The position numbers and the translations under genes are program-made. Shown here in pieces: positions 1 through 7,800 of a DNA stretch of 11,060 nt (position 1 is its first letter; each line of letters starts with the position of its first letter). This DNA comes from Myxococcales bacterium UBA5297. GTDB lineage: Bacteria > Myxococcota > Myxococcia > Myxococcales > UBA5297. The notes beneath the pieces are model-generated. The model was given only the letters and a program-made list of their open reading frames with translations. It was not told the origin of the DNA and made no database searches. The stretch covers positions 1-11,060 of the forward strand of contig DHSB01000210.1 of NCBI GenBank assembly GCA_002408385.1. The letters run 5' to 3'.

Positions 1-2303
1 GCGATCACCTGGGCGCAGCCGGTGTCGGCGCAGTCGGCCTTGCCGTCCTGGTCGTTGTCGAGCCCGTCGGTGCAGCTCGCCGCGTCGTTCTCCTGGCAGA
101 CCGCGAAACAGCCGGTGTCGAGGCAGTCGACCGCACCGTCCTGATCGTTGTCGAGCCCGTCGTGGCACTCCTCGTAGCTCGCCTCGCCGCAGATCGCCGC
201 GCAGCCGGGGTCGGCGCAGTCGGTCGCCCCGTCCTGATCGTTGTCGCGCCCGTCGTGGCAGGCCGCGTAGCTCGTCTCGCCGCAGAACGAGGCGCATCCC
301 GGGTCCTGGCAGTCGGCCTGGCCGTCCTGGTCGTTGTCGCGCCCGTCGTGGCAGCGCGGGTCGGTGTTCTCGAGGCAGAAGGTGGCGCAGTCGAGATCGG
401 CGCAGTCGAGGTCGCCGTCGCCGTCGTTGTCGCGCCCGTCGTGGCAGAGCGGGTCGCTGTTCTCGACGCAGAAAGCAAAGGCCTGGCAGCCCGGATCGAA
501 GCAGTCGGCGAGCAGGTCGCCGTCGTCGTCGACGCCGTTCTGGCACAGCGCCGGCGTGCTCTCCGGGGGCAGGCAGGCGATCACCTGGGCGCAGCCCGGA
601 TCGTCGCAGTCGGTCAGGCCGTCCTGGTCGTTGTCCCTGCCGTCGCTGCAGCTCGCCTCATCGGCCTCGACGCAGACCGCTCCGCAGTCCGGGTCGAGGC
701 AGTCGGCCTTGCCGTCCTGGTCGTTGTCGCGCCCGTCGTGACAGGCCCCGTAGCTCGTCTCCTCGCAGGCAGCGGCGCAGTCGGAGTCGAGGCAGTCGGC
801 CTGACCGTCCTGATCGTTGTCACGCCCGTCGTGGCAAGGCGCGTAGCTGTCCTCGAGGCAGAAGGCGGCGCAGCCCGGATCGAGGCAGTCGGTCAGGCCG
901 TCCTGGTCGTTGTCGCGCCCGTCGTGACAGAGCGCGTCCGAGCTCTCGGCGCAGAAGCCGAGGCAGTCGGAGTCGGCGCAGTCGAGCGCGCCGTCGCCGT
1001 CGTTGTCCTCGCCGTCGTGGCAGAGCGGGTCGGTGTTCTCGACGCAGAAGGCGAAGGCCTGGCAGCCGGCGTCGAAGCAGTCGACGAGGTTGTCGCCGTC
1101 GTCGTCGAGCCCGTTCTGGCAGAGCGCCATCGTGTTCTCGGGTGGCAGGCAGGAGAGGATGAGCGCGCAGTCCGGGTCGGCGCAGTCGATGAGGCCGTCC
1201 TGGTCGTTGTCCAGCCCGTCGGCGCAGGTCGGGTCCGAGTCCTCGGCGCAGACCCGGGCGCAGCCCGGGTCGAGGCAGTCGACCTGGCCGTCCTGGTCGT
1301 TGTCGGACGAGTCGTGGCAACGCGCGTAGCTCGTCTCGTCGCAGGCCGCCGCGCAGCCCTGGTCGGCGCAGTCGGTCAGCCCGTCCTGATCGTTGTCCGA
1401 GCCGTCGTGGCAGGCTGCGACCGAGTCCTCGTGGCAGAACCCCTCGCAGCCCGGGTCGAGGCAGTCGACCGCGCCGTCCTGGTCGTTGTCGCGCCCGTCG
1501 TGGCAGAGCGCGTCGGTGTTCTCGAGGCAGAAGGGGGCGCAGCTTCCGAGATCGGCGCAGTCGGCAAGCCCGTCGCCGTCGTTGTCCTGGCCGTCGTGGC
1601 AGAGCTCGTCCGAGTTCTCGGCGCAGAACGAGAATGCCTGGCAGCCCGGGTCGAAGCAGTCGATGAGGAAGTTGGCGTCGTCGTCGAGACCGTTCTGGCA
1701 GAGCGCCGGGGTGTTCTCCGGCGGCAGGCAGGGGATGGCCGCGGCGCAACCCGGATCGGCGCAGTCGGCCGCGCCGTCCTGATCGTTGTCCTGGCCGTCG
1801 GAGCAGGTCGCGTCTTCGCCCTCGAAGCAGACCGCGGCGCAGTCCGCGTCGGCGCAGTCGGTGGCGCCGTCCAGATCGTTGTCGCGCAGGTCGTGGCAGC
1901 CGACGTAGCTCGTCTCGTCGCAGACCGCGGCGCAGCCGCTGTCGGCGCAGTCGGTGTCGCCGTCCATGTCGTTGTCGAGCGTGTCGGTGCAGGAGGAGAG
2001 GGTGGTCTCGTCGCAAACGCTCGCGCAGGCCTCGTCGGCACAGTCGGTGTCGCCGTCCTGGTCGTTGTCGCGCCCGTCGTGGCAGGTGTCGTAGGTCTCC
2101 TCCGCGCAATAGGCGGCGCAATCGGAGTCGGCGCAGTCGACGAAGCCGTCGCCGTCGTTGTCGAGCCCGTCGTGACAGGAGGGGTCGTTGTCCTCGACGC
2201 AGAAGGTGAAGCTGGCGCAGCCCGGGTCGGCGCAGTCGACGAAGCCGTCGCCGTCGTCGTCAAAGTCGTTGTCGCAGAGCGCCGGCGTACTCTCGTCGGG
2301 CAG
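1..2303 (-). repeat. Four-copy 192-residue super-repeat inside the lipoprotein gene
   Basis: Six Ca-loop units make one block that restarts with the Cys-Leu-Pro-(Pro/Asp)-Glu-(Asn/Ser)-Thr motif. Block boundaries on the minus strand are 2303-1728 (576 bp), 1727-1149 (579 bp), 1148-573 (576 bp) and 572 to the window edge (572 of an expected 576 bp). The one extra codon in block 2 lies in its second unit, which reads ADLGSC instead of the usual ADxxC. Within every block, unit 1 has a DDD-type loop followed by CFDxGCQAF in blocks 2-4, unit 2 uses DNDGDG and units 3-6 mostly DNDQDG. Five further units upstream (about 2304-2790) look like a diverged block lacking one unit. Confidence 0.9.
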
Positions 2304-2930
2304 ACAGGGCAGCGCGGCCGCGCAGTCCGGGTCGGCGCAGTCGACCAGGCCGTCTTGGTCGTTGTCGCGCCGGTCGGAGCAGGTCTCGTCGTCGCTCTCG
2401 ACGCAGGCGGCCGCGCAGCCGATGTCGTCGCAGTCGACGGCGCCATCCTGGTCGTTGTCGCGTCCGTCGTGGCAGAGCGCGTAGTCGTCCTCGAGGCAGT
2501 GCTCGGCGCAGCCGGAGTCCAAGCAGTCGATGCTGCCGTCCCAGTCGTTGTCTTCGCGGTCATGGCACAGCAGGTAGTCGTTCTCCTGGCAGTGCTCGAC
2601 GCAGCCCTCGTCGTAGCAGTCGACCGCGCCGTCGAAGTCGTTGTCCTTGCCATCGGAGCAGAGCTCCTCGGTCGTCTCGGGCACCGGAATGCAGACGGGG
2701 GTCGAGCCGCAACTCGGATCCTCGCAGTCGACGAGGTTGTCCCCGTCGTTGTCGATCCGGTCGCCACAGAGCAGGCCTTCCTCGACGGCAGGGCCGGCGT
2801 CCGTCAATCCCGAGTCGGCCGGGGGAACGGCGATGAGCCGCTCGTCGCCGCAGCCGGCTGCCAACCCGGAAAGGAGCAGGGCACCCGCGATTGAAGAGAC
2901 CAGCCGGAAAGATGGGGAAGGAGCGTCCAC
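1..2930 (-). CDS. Repeat-rich secreted lipoprotein with DxDxDGxxD metal-binding loops (3' end outside window)
   Basis: The frame is open from a GTG at 2930 to the left edge, about 976 residues, with no stop seen. The GTG is the first start after an in-frame TAG near 3013 and has GGAGG five bases upstream. Residues 1-26 form a lipoprotein signal: short N-region with Arg9, hydrophobic LVSSIAGALLLSGL, then AAGC with Cys27 as the lipidation site. From about residue 50 the protein is an unbroken series of ~32-residue units of the pattern C-x-D-G-x-DNDxDGxxDC-x-D-x-x-C, 29 in the window. The DNDxDGxxD loop resembles calcium loops of thrombospondin type 3 and dockerin repeats and the DGxDNDxDG part of MopE-like metal-binding motifs; Ca binding is inferred. 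Cysteines flank each loop, fitting disulfide-stabilised extracellular modules. Specific function is unknown; a surface or adhesive structural role is a guess. Confident as a gene, not as to role. Confidence 0.93.
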   Translation of the reverse strand, partial: MDAPSPSFRLVSSIAGALLLSGLAAGCGDERLIAVPPADSGLTDAGPAVEEGLLCGDRIDNDGDNLVDCEDPSCGSTPVCIPVPETTEELCSDGKDNDFDGAVDCYDEGCVEHCQENDYLLCHDREDNDWDGSIDCLDSGCAEHCLEDDYALCHDGRDNDQDGAVDCDDIGCAAACVESDDETCSDRRDNDQDGLVDCADPDCAAALPCLPDESTPALCDNDFDDDGDGFVDCADPGCASFTFCVEDNDPSCHDGLDNDGDGFVDCADSDCAAYCAEETYDTCHDGRDNDQDGDTDCADEACASVCDETTLSSCTDTLDNDMDGDTDCADSGCAAVCDETSYVGCHDLRDNDLDGATDCADADCAAVCFEGEDATCSDGQDNDQDGAADCADPGCAAAIPCLPPENTPALCQNGLDDDANFLIDCFDPGCQAFSFCAENSDELCHDGQDNDGDGLADCADLGSCAPFCLENTDALCHDGRDNDQDGAVDCLDPGCEGFCHEDSVAACHDGSDNDQDGLTDCADQGCAAACDETSYARCHDSSDNDQDGQVDCLDPGCARVCAEDSDPTCADGLDNDQDGLIDCADPDCALILSCLPPENTMALCQNGLDDDGDNLVDCFDAGCQAFAFCVENTDPLCHDGEDNDGDGALDCADSDCLGFCAESSDALCHDGRDNDQDGLTDCLDPGCAAFCLEDSYAPCHDGRDNDQDGQADCLDSDCAAACEETSYGACHDGRDNDQDGKADCLDPDCGAVCVEADEASCSDGRDNDQDGLTDCDDPGCAQVIACLPPESTPALCQNGVDDDGDLLADCFDPGCQAFAFCVENSDPLCHDGRDNDGDGDLDCADLDCATFCLENTDPRCHDGRDNDQDGQADCQDPGCASFCGETSYAACHDGRDNDQDGATDCADPGCAAICGEASYEECHDGLDNDQDGAVDCLDTGCFAVCQENDAASCTDGLDNDQDGKADCADTGCAQVI

Positions 2931-2935
2931 GTGCG

Positions 2936-2940
2936 CCTCC
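2936..2940 (-). promoter_or_regulatory. Ribosome binding site of the lipoprotein gene
   Basis: The minus strand reads GGAGG, then CGCAC, then GTG. This ideal Shine-Dalgarno and 5-base spacing fixes the start at 2930, since there is no ATG, GTG or TTG in frame between the upstream TAG and this GTG. Confidence 0.8.
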
Positions 2941-3177
2941 GTTCGTCGGCCATCGAGCGGGTTCCGCGCCCTGGTCGACGGGTCAGCGCGGAGGTCGGAT
3001 GTCGTTTCGGCAGTCTAGCGGACGCTCGCATCGCCTAGCGAAGCTGCGACCTTGCTACCGGGCCGCCGCGCGGCCGCGCATCGAGAGTTGCCCGGCTCGC
3101 GGCGACGGACGGCCGCCGTCGCCCGGCCGGACAGGAGCGAGCCTTCGCCCCCGTCCATCGGGCCCTAGCTTTGTGAC
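2941..3177. other. Divergent intergenic region
   Basis: This segment separates the minus-strand lipoprotein from the plus-strand kinase-like gene and must hold promoters for both. I see no convincing -35/-10 pair on either strand and no clear inverted repeat. In-frame stops for the flanking genes (TAG near 3013 on minus, TAG at 3166 on plus) lie inside it, so neither gene extends across it. Confidence 0.6.
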
Positions 3178-4317
3178 ATGTCGGGGCCGACCGCATCCGC
3201 CGGCAAGCCGGCCAACCTGGACGAGCTCCTGCGGCTTCGGGCTGCGCAGATCGCCAGCGAGGCCGAGCGCCTCGTCCGTCAACACCCGGCGCTCGCGGGC
3301 CTGAGCCGCCGCGAGCAAGTCGAGCTCACGCGGATGCTGGTCGACTGGCTCTCCTCGATCGTCGGCGCCGAGCTGCGGCAAGCGCAGGGCCCGCTCGTCC
3401 ATCCGCCTTTCGAACCGAGCGCCCGGAGGCTCGACGGTAGCCTCAACGTCGGCCGGGCGTTGGCCCTCCTCTCCGCCGTCCGAGGAGCGGTGCTGCTCGT
3501 CTGGAGTCGCGAGCTACAGCCGGCCATCCCGATCCCCGAGGCCCAGGCGCTCGGCCGAGCGATCGATCAGATCGCCACCGACTGGCTCCGGGCCTTGGTC
3601 GAGCGCGAGGCAGGCAGGCAATGCGAGCAGTTCTACGAGCGTCTCGCCGGCATCGTCGGACGCGACCTCCGCAACCCGCTGGGCGCCATCGCGCTCTCGT
3701 CCAACCTGATGCTCCAGCGCGGCGAGACCCTGCCAGCCTTCGCGCTGGCCGCTGCGCGGCGCATCTCGACGAGCGCGGATCGGATGGCACGCATGGTCGG
3801 GCAGCTCCTCGACTTCACGCGCGCGCGCATGGCAGGAGGCCTGCCCGTCTCGCTCCGACCGACGAATCTCTGCGAGATAGCGCGCGCGGTCGTCGACGAG
3901 CTCGCCGTGCTCCGCCCCGGCCAGCTCGAGCTCTCCTGCCCGACGGTAGGCGTGCGCGGCGAATGGGATCCCGAGCGGCTCTTCCAAGTGCTGTCGAATC
4001 TCGTGAGCAATGCTCTCGAGCACGGCGCCGAGGGGATGCCGGTCGAGCTGGTGCTGCACAACCAGGCGAACCAAGCGCTAATCGAAGTGAAGAACCAGGG
4101 GCCACCCATCCCCGCCGACGTGCTGCAGCGGCTCTTCGATCCCTTCCACCGGGTCGGCGCGGACCATCCGGGCAGCGGGTTGGGACTGGGCCTGTACGTC
4201 GTCCAGCAGGTCCTCCTCGCCCACGGCGGGACCATCGAAGTGCGCTCGACAGCGTCCGAAGGAACGACCTTCCGGGTCCGGCTGCCGCGAGTGCCGGTGG
4301 ACGAATTCCGAAGATGA
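3178..4317 (+). CDS. Soluble histidine-kinase-like protein with Arg in the H-box
   Basis: 379 residues, no transmembrane segment, so cytoplasmic. Residues ~1-135 are helical and resemble RsbRD-type N-terminal sensory domains (HPALAGLSRREQVEL region; AIDQIATDW later); this match is by eye. The dimerisation/H-box reads GRDLRNPLGAI with Arg162 where the phosphoaccepting His is expected. The HATPase domain (~260-375) has an N-box (SNLVSNALEHG), a G1 box NQGPPIP (Asn306 for the usual Asp, Pro310 for the second Gly), an F-box LFDPF and a good G2 box GSGLGLGLY at 332-340. The NxGPPIP form occurs in other kinases of this type and may be tolerated. ATG 3178 is the first start after an in-frame TAG at 3166; no strong ribosome site is visible. 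There is no adjacent response regulator. The protein may bind ATP without autophosphorylating in the classical way, or act as a partner in a heterodimer. Confidence 0.88.
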   Translation: MSGPTASAGKPANLDELLRLRAAQIASEAERLVRQHPALAGLSRREQVELTRMLVDWLSSIVGAELRQAQGPLVHPPFEPSARRLDGSLNVGRALALLSAVRGAVLLVWSRELQPAIPIPEAQALGRAIDQIATDWLRALVEREAGRQCEQFYERLAGIVGRDLRNPLGAIALSSNLMLQRGETLPAFALAAARRISTSADRMARMVGQLLDFTRARMAGGLPVSLRPTNLCEIARAVVDELAVLRPGQLELSCPTVGVRGEWDPERLFQVLSNLVSNALEHGAEGMPVELVLHNQANQALIEVKNQGPPIPADVLQRLFDPFHRVGADHPGSGLGLGLYVVQQVLLAHGGTIEVRSTASEGTTFRVRLPRVPVDEFRR

Positions 4318-4713
4318 GAGGGTCGGGCTGCCGAGGGCGGACGACCCCAGCCGTGCCCCAACCGGCGACGTGCGGTCGATCGACGCTTCGGTCAACGGCC
4401 TTTCCGGACGATTTCGAGAAGCGCCAACCGCTCGACCAACCGATCGCGACCACTCGACCAGCCGATCGCGACCGCTCGACCAGCCGATCGCGACCGCTCG
4501 ACCAGCCGATCGCGACCGCTCGACCAGCCGATCGCGACCACTCGCACCGGATCGTCGAGCCGCTTCGCGGAACGGTCGCGCAGCCCGGCATGCGCCTGGA
4601 CCGCCCGCAAGCCAACCGCTCGGCCCGCCCCGCCGACCGCCATCGATCTGGTAGCTTTTGGCAGTTCGCACCGCAGTCCACCGCGGCTCATCCGCCGGAG
4701 CTCGGAGGCGCCC
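4318..4713. other. Intergenic region between kinase-like gene and cyclase
   Basis: About 400 bases with no supportable gene. Its main content is the 22-bp tandem repeat array (annotated separately). The cyclase reading frame is open through much of this stretch but contains no ATG, GTG or TTG, so coding here is unlikely before the proposed CTG. The repeat length of 22 is not a multiple of three, which also argues against a coding role. No clear terminator for the kinase gene is visible. Confidence 0.6.
4431..4540. repeat. Five direct tandem copies of a 22-bp unit
   Basis: Copies start at 4431, 4453, 4475, 4497 and 4519; a sixth begins (CTCG at 4541) and then diverges. The unit starts CTCGACCA and contains CCGATCGCGACC, which holds two overlapping palindromes, CGATCG and TCGCGA. 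Copies 2-4 are identical; copy 1 has CCAAC for CCAGC, and copies 1 and 5 end in A rather than G. The spacing is close to two helical turns, so the units would lie on roughly the same DNA face, as in operator or iteron arrays. Its position upstream of the cyclase suggests a regulatory or structural role; slippage-driven non-functional expansion is equally possible. Confidence 0.93.
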
Positions 4714-4716
4714 CTG
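4704..4716 (+). promoter_or_regulatory. Candidate ribosome site with CTG start for the cyclase
   Basis: GGAGG at 4704-4708, five bases, then an in-frame CTG at 4714. The string closely matches the lipoprotein start (GGAGGCGCACGTG there, GGAGGCGCCCCTG here). Starting at this CTG would add 37 residues, including VLARLITYVP directly before the usual first residue of the cyclase domain. Non-ATG/GTG/TTG starts are rare, so this is a proposal. Confidence 0.4.
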
Positions 4717-4824
4717 CCCGCAACCAAGTCGCGAAGAGCTCTTCCCAAGGCTCCTCTGGCGGCACCTCTCGCCGAACCGGCTGCCGGCGACCGGCGCGCG
4801 GTCCTCGCGCGACTCATCACCTAC

Positions 4825-7800
4825 GTGCCGTTCGACGCGGTGCTCGCCGCGGTCGACGGCGCCACTCTCGGCCCCGGGCGCCGGGCCATCGGCGGCACGG
4901 TCCTCTTCGCCGACCTCTCGGGCTTCACCGCGCTCTCGGAGGCCTACGCGGCCCGCGGGCGCGACGGCACCGACGAGCTGACCCGGCTGCTCAACCGCAT
5001 CTTCTCGGTCCTGCTCGAGGACGCGGTCTTTCCGTTCGAGGGCTTCCTCGTGAAGTTCGCGGGCGACTCGCTGCTCGTCTACTTCGAGGGCCCCGGCCAC
5101 CTCGCCCGCGCCTGCGCCGCGGCGCTCGCGACTCAGGAGGCGATGGCCGAGCTGCCGAAGACCGAGCCGCGGCTGCGCCACCTCGCCATCCGCGTCGGCG
5201 TCGCCAGCGGGCCGTTCGACCTGATGACCGTGGGCGCGCCCTCGGGTCGGCTCGACTGCTTTCTCGCCGGCGACGCCGCGCAGCGCGCCGTGCTCGCCGC
5301 CGACTACGTCGGGCCCCGCGACATCCTCGTCGACGCCCCCGGCAAGCCGCGCGGCCCCTTCCGCGCCGGCTCGAACCTGCTCGAGCTGGTCTGCGCCGGC
5401 CAGGTCCCCAAGCGCCAGCCCATCGCCTACGTCCTCGGCGGCCTGAGCGAAGAGCGCGTCGAGCACGCCATCGGACAGCTCGAGCGGTTCATCGCCCCCG
5501 CGCTCTGGGAGCGCATCGTCGGCAGCCTCTCCTCCGAGACGGTCCCCGCCGAGCGCCGCCACGCCTGCGCGGTCTTCGCCGAGATCGACGAGTGGGGGGT
5601 CGCGCTCGAGCGGCTGAGCGAGCACTACGCGCTCGCCTGCCAGTGCGCGGGGCGCCACGGCGGGCTGCTCAACAAGATCGACGGAACGCGCCGCGGCCCA
5701 CGCATCCTCGCCACCTTCGGCATCCCCTCGACCCGCGGCGACGACGAGCGGCGCGCGATCGCCTTCGCGCTCGAGCTGCGCGACAAGCTCGCCGGCACCC
5801 CGGTGCGCATCGGCATCGAGGCCGGGCCCATCTTCTCGGGCGAGCTCGGCTCGGTGCTCAAGCGCGAATTGACCGTGCTCGGCGACACCGTCAACGTCGC
5901 CGCGCGCCTGGCGCACGCCGCCGAACCGGGCGAGGTGCTCTGCGGCCCGTCGTGCTGGGCGCGGGTCGACTCCTTCCTCGGCCGGCCCAAGCCGCCGCTG
6001 CCGCTCAAGGGCAAGAGCCTGCCCATCACGCCCATCTGCGTGAGCGCGCCGCGCCGCTTCGCGGCGAGCCGCCTGGTGCGCCGCATCGGCCGGCCGCCCT
6101 TGCTCGGGCGCGACCGCGAGCTCGCGCTGCTTGCCGAGGCCTCGCGCCGCCCGCTCGCCGGCCGCCTGAGCGCGCTGACCGTCGCGGGACCGGCGGGGAT
6201 AGGCAAGAGCGCGCTGGTCGGGGTCGCGGTCGACCGCTGGATTGACGAGGGCGGCGGCGCCTTTGGCATCCGCTGCGACTACGAGCGACGGGGCCAGCCC
6301 TACGCGCCGATGCGCGCGCTCGCCGCCGCTTGGCTCGGACTGCCGCTCGAGCCGAGCCCTTCGCTCGCCGAGGTGCGCGAGGCGCTCGAGCGCCTCTCTA
6401 TTCACGACGAGAGCCTGGCGCGCCTGACCGCGCACGTGCTCGATGCCAACTCGGCCGACCGGGGCGCGGCCCGGCTCTTCGCCGTGCGCCTGATCCGGGA
6501 GATGACCCGCGAGGCGCCGCTGATGGTGGTCGTCGAAGACGCCCACAACGCCGACGACGCCTCGGTCGAGCTTTTTCGTTCGCTGTCGGAGCTCATCGAG
6601 CGCGCGGGCCTGTTCATCGTCGCGACGACACGCACGACGCTCGCCTCCGGGCGCTCGCGCCTGCCGCGCGACGGGACGCTCGAGCTGCGCCCGCTGCCCT
6701 CGGACGCGAGCCGCGCCCTGCTCGCGCGCGGCCTGGGGGTGCGCGAGGTGAGCGTGCTGCTCGCCGACGCGGTCGAGGCGCGCGCGGGCGGCAATCCTCT
6801 CTTCGTCCAGCGACTGGCGAGTTGGCTGTCGGCGCGCGGGCTCGTCGAGCTGGTCGGCGGCGCGGCCTCGCTCTCCTTCGAGGCCGCCTCCGATCCGGCC
6901 GGCAGCCTGCCGCCTGACCTCGAGGCGCTCGTCCTCGCCGAAATAGACCAGCTCCCGGCCCCGGTGCGCGAGGTGCTGCGGGCGCTCAGCGTGCTCGGCC
7001 ACGAGTGGAGCGCCGAGCACGCCCTCCAGCTCTGCGAGCTGGGCGGAATCAACCGCGAGACGACCGCCGACGCGCTCGAGCTGCTGGCGCGGGTCGGGCT
7101 GTTGATGGGCGCGGGCGGCGACCAGCCCGACTACCTCTTCACCCGCGTCTCCGACCGCGAAGTGATCTACTCGGGCCTTCCGGTCGAGCAGCGGCGCGCC
7201 CTGCACGCGCGGGTCGCGCAGGTCCTCTCGCGGCGCGCCGGCACCGCGGTCGCCGAGCTCGCGCTGCACTACGACGCGGCCGACGACCATCCCCAGGCGT
7301 CGAGCACCTGCCTGGCGGCGGCGCGCATGGCCCAGCGGCGCGGGGCCTTCTCGGACGCGCTGCAGCTTCACCGCGCGGCCGCCCGGCACCTCGAGGCAAT
7401 GGGTGAAGACGCGACCGAGTGCCGAGTCGCCGAGGTCGAGTGCCTGAGCGCGCTCGCGGCCTGGGCCGAGGCGCGGGAGCTCGCGGTCGAGCTCGGCAAG
7501 ACGGTGCGCGATCCGGTGGCGCGGCTGCGGGCGCAAATCGCCGCGGCCCGCTGCGCTGGCTGCGAGGGCGACCCCAAGCGCGCCGCCGAGCTGACCGAGC
7601 GGGCGCGCGCCGAGATCCCCGAGGACGCGCCCCCGGCGCTGCGCGCGAGCCTGATGCTCACCTGCGCCCAGCACCGCTTCTCGCTCGGGCAGCTTCGCGA
7701 GGCGCTCGACGAGCTGTCGGCGGCGCGGAGAATGGCGACCGAGGAGCTCGCGCCGCTGGTCGAGGGGCTGCGCTCGAGCGTGCTCGCCGAGCTGGGGCGC

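Noticed and set aside
1376..2767. Thr/Arg/Ala-rich minus-strand frames (also 5-478 and 820-2121)
   Set aside because: Same strand as the lipoprotein but shifted frames; the translations are low-complexity by-products of the repeated codons.
162..2894. 910-residue open frame on the plus strand with VLVVVAPVVA-like repeats
   Set aside because: It is the antisense image of the DNDQDG repeats; its Val/Ala periodicity is exactly what the reverse of GAC/GAY-rich codons yields. The minus strand has a signal peptide, lipobox and ribosome site.
4431..4540. CRISPR array
   Set aside because: The 22-bp copies are directly adjacent with no spacers and no cas genes are present.
3621..6245. 874-residue plus-strand frame
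   Set aside because: Arg/Pro-rich shifted frame over the kinase and cyclase genes, which have clear catalytic motifs in other frames.
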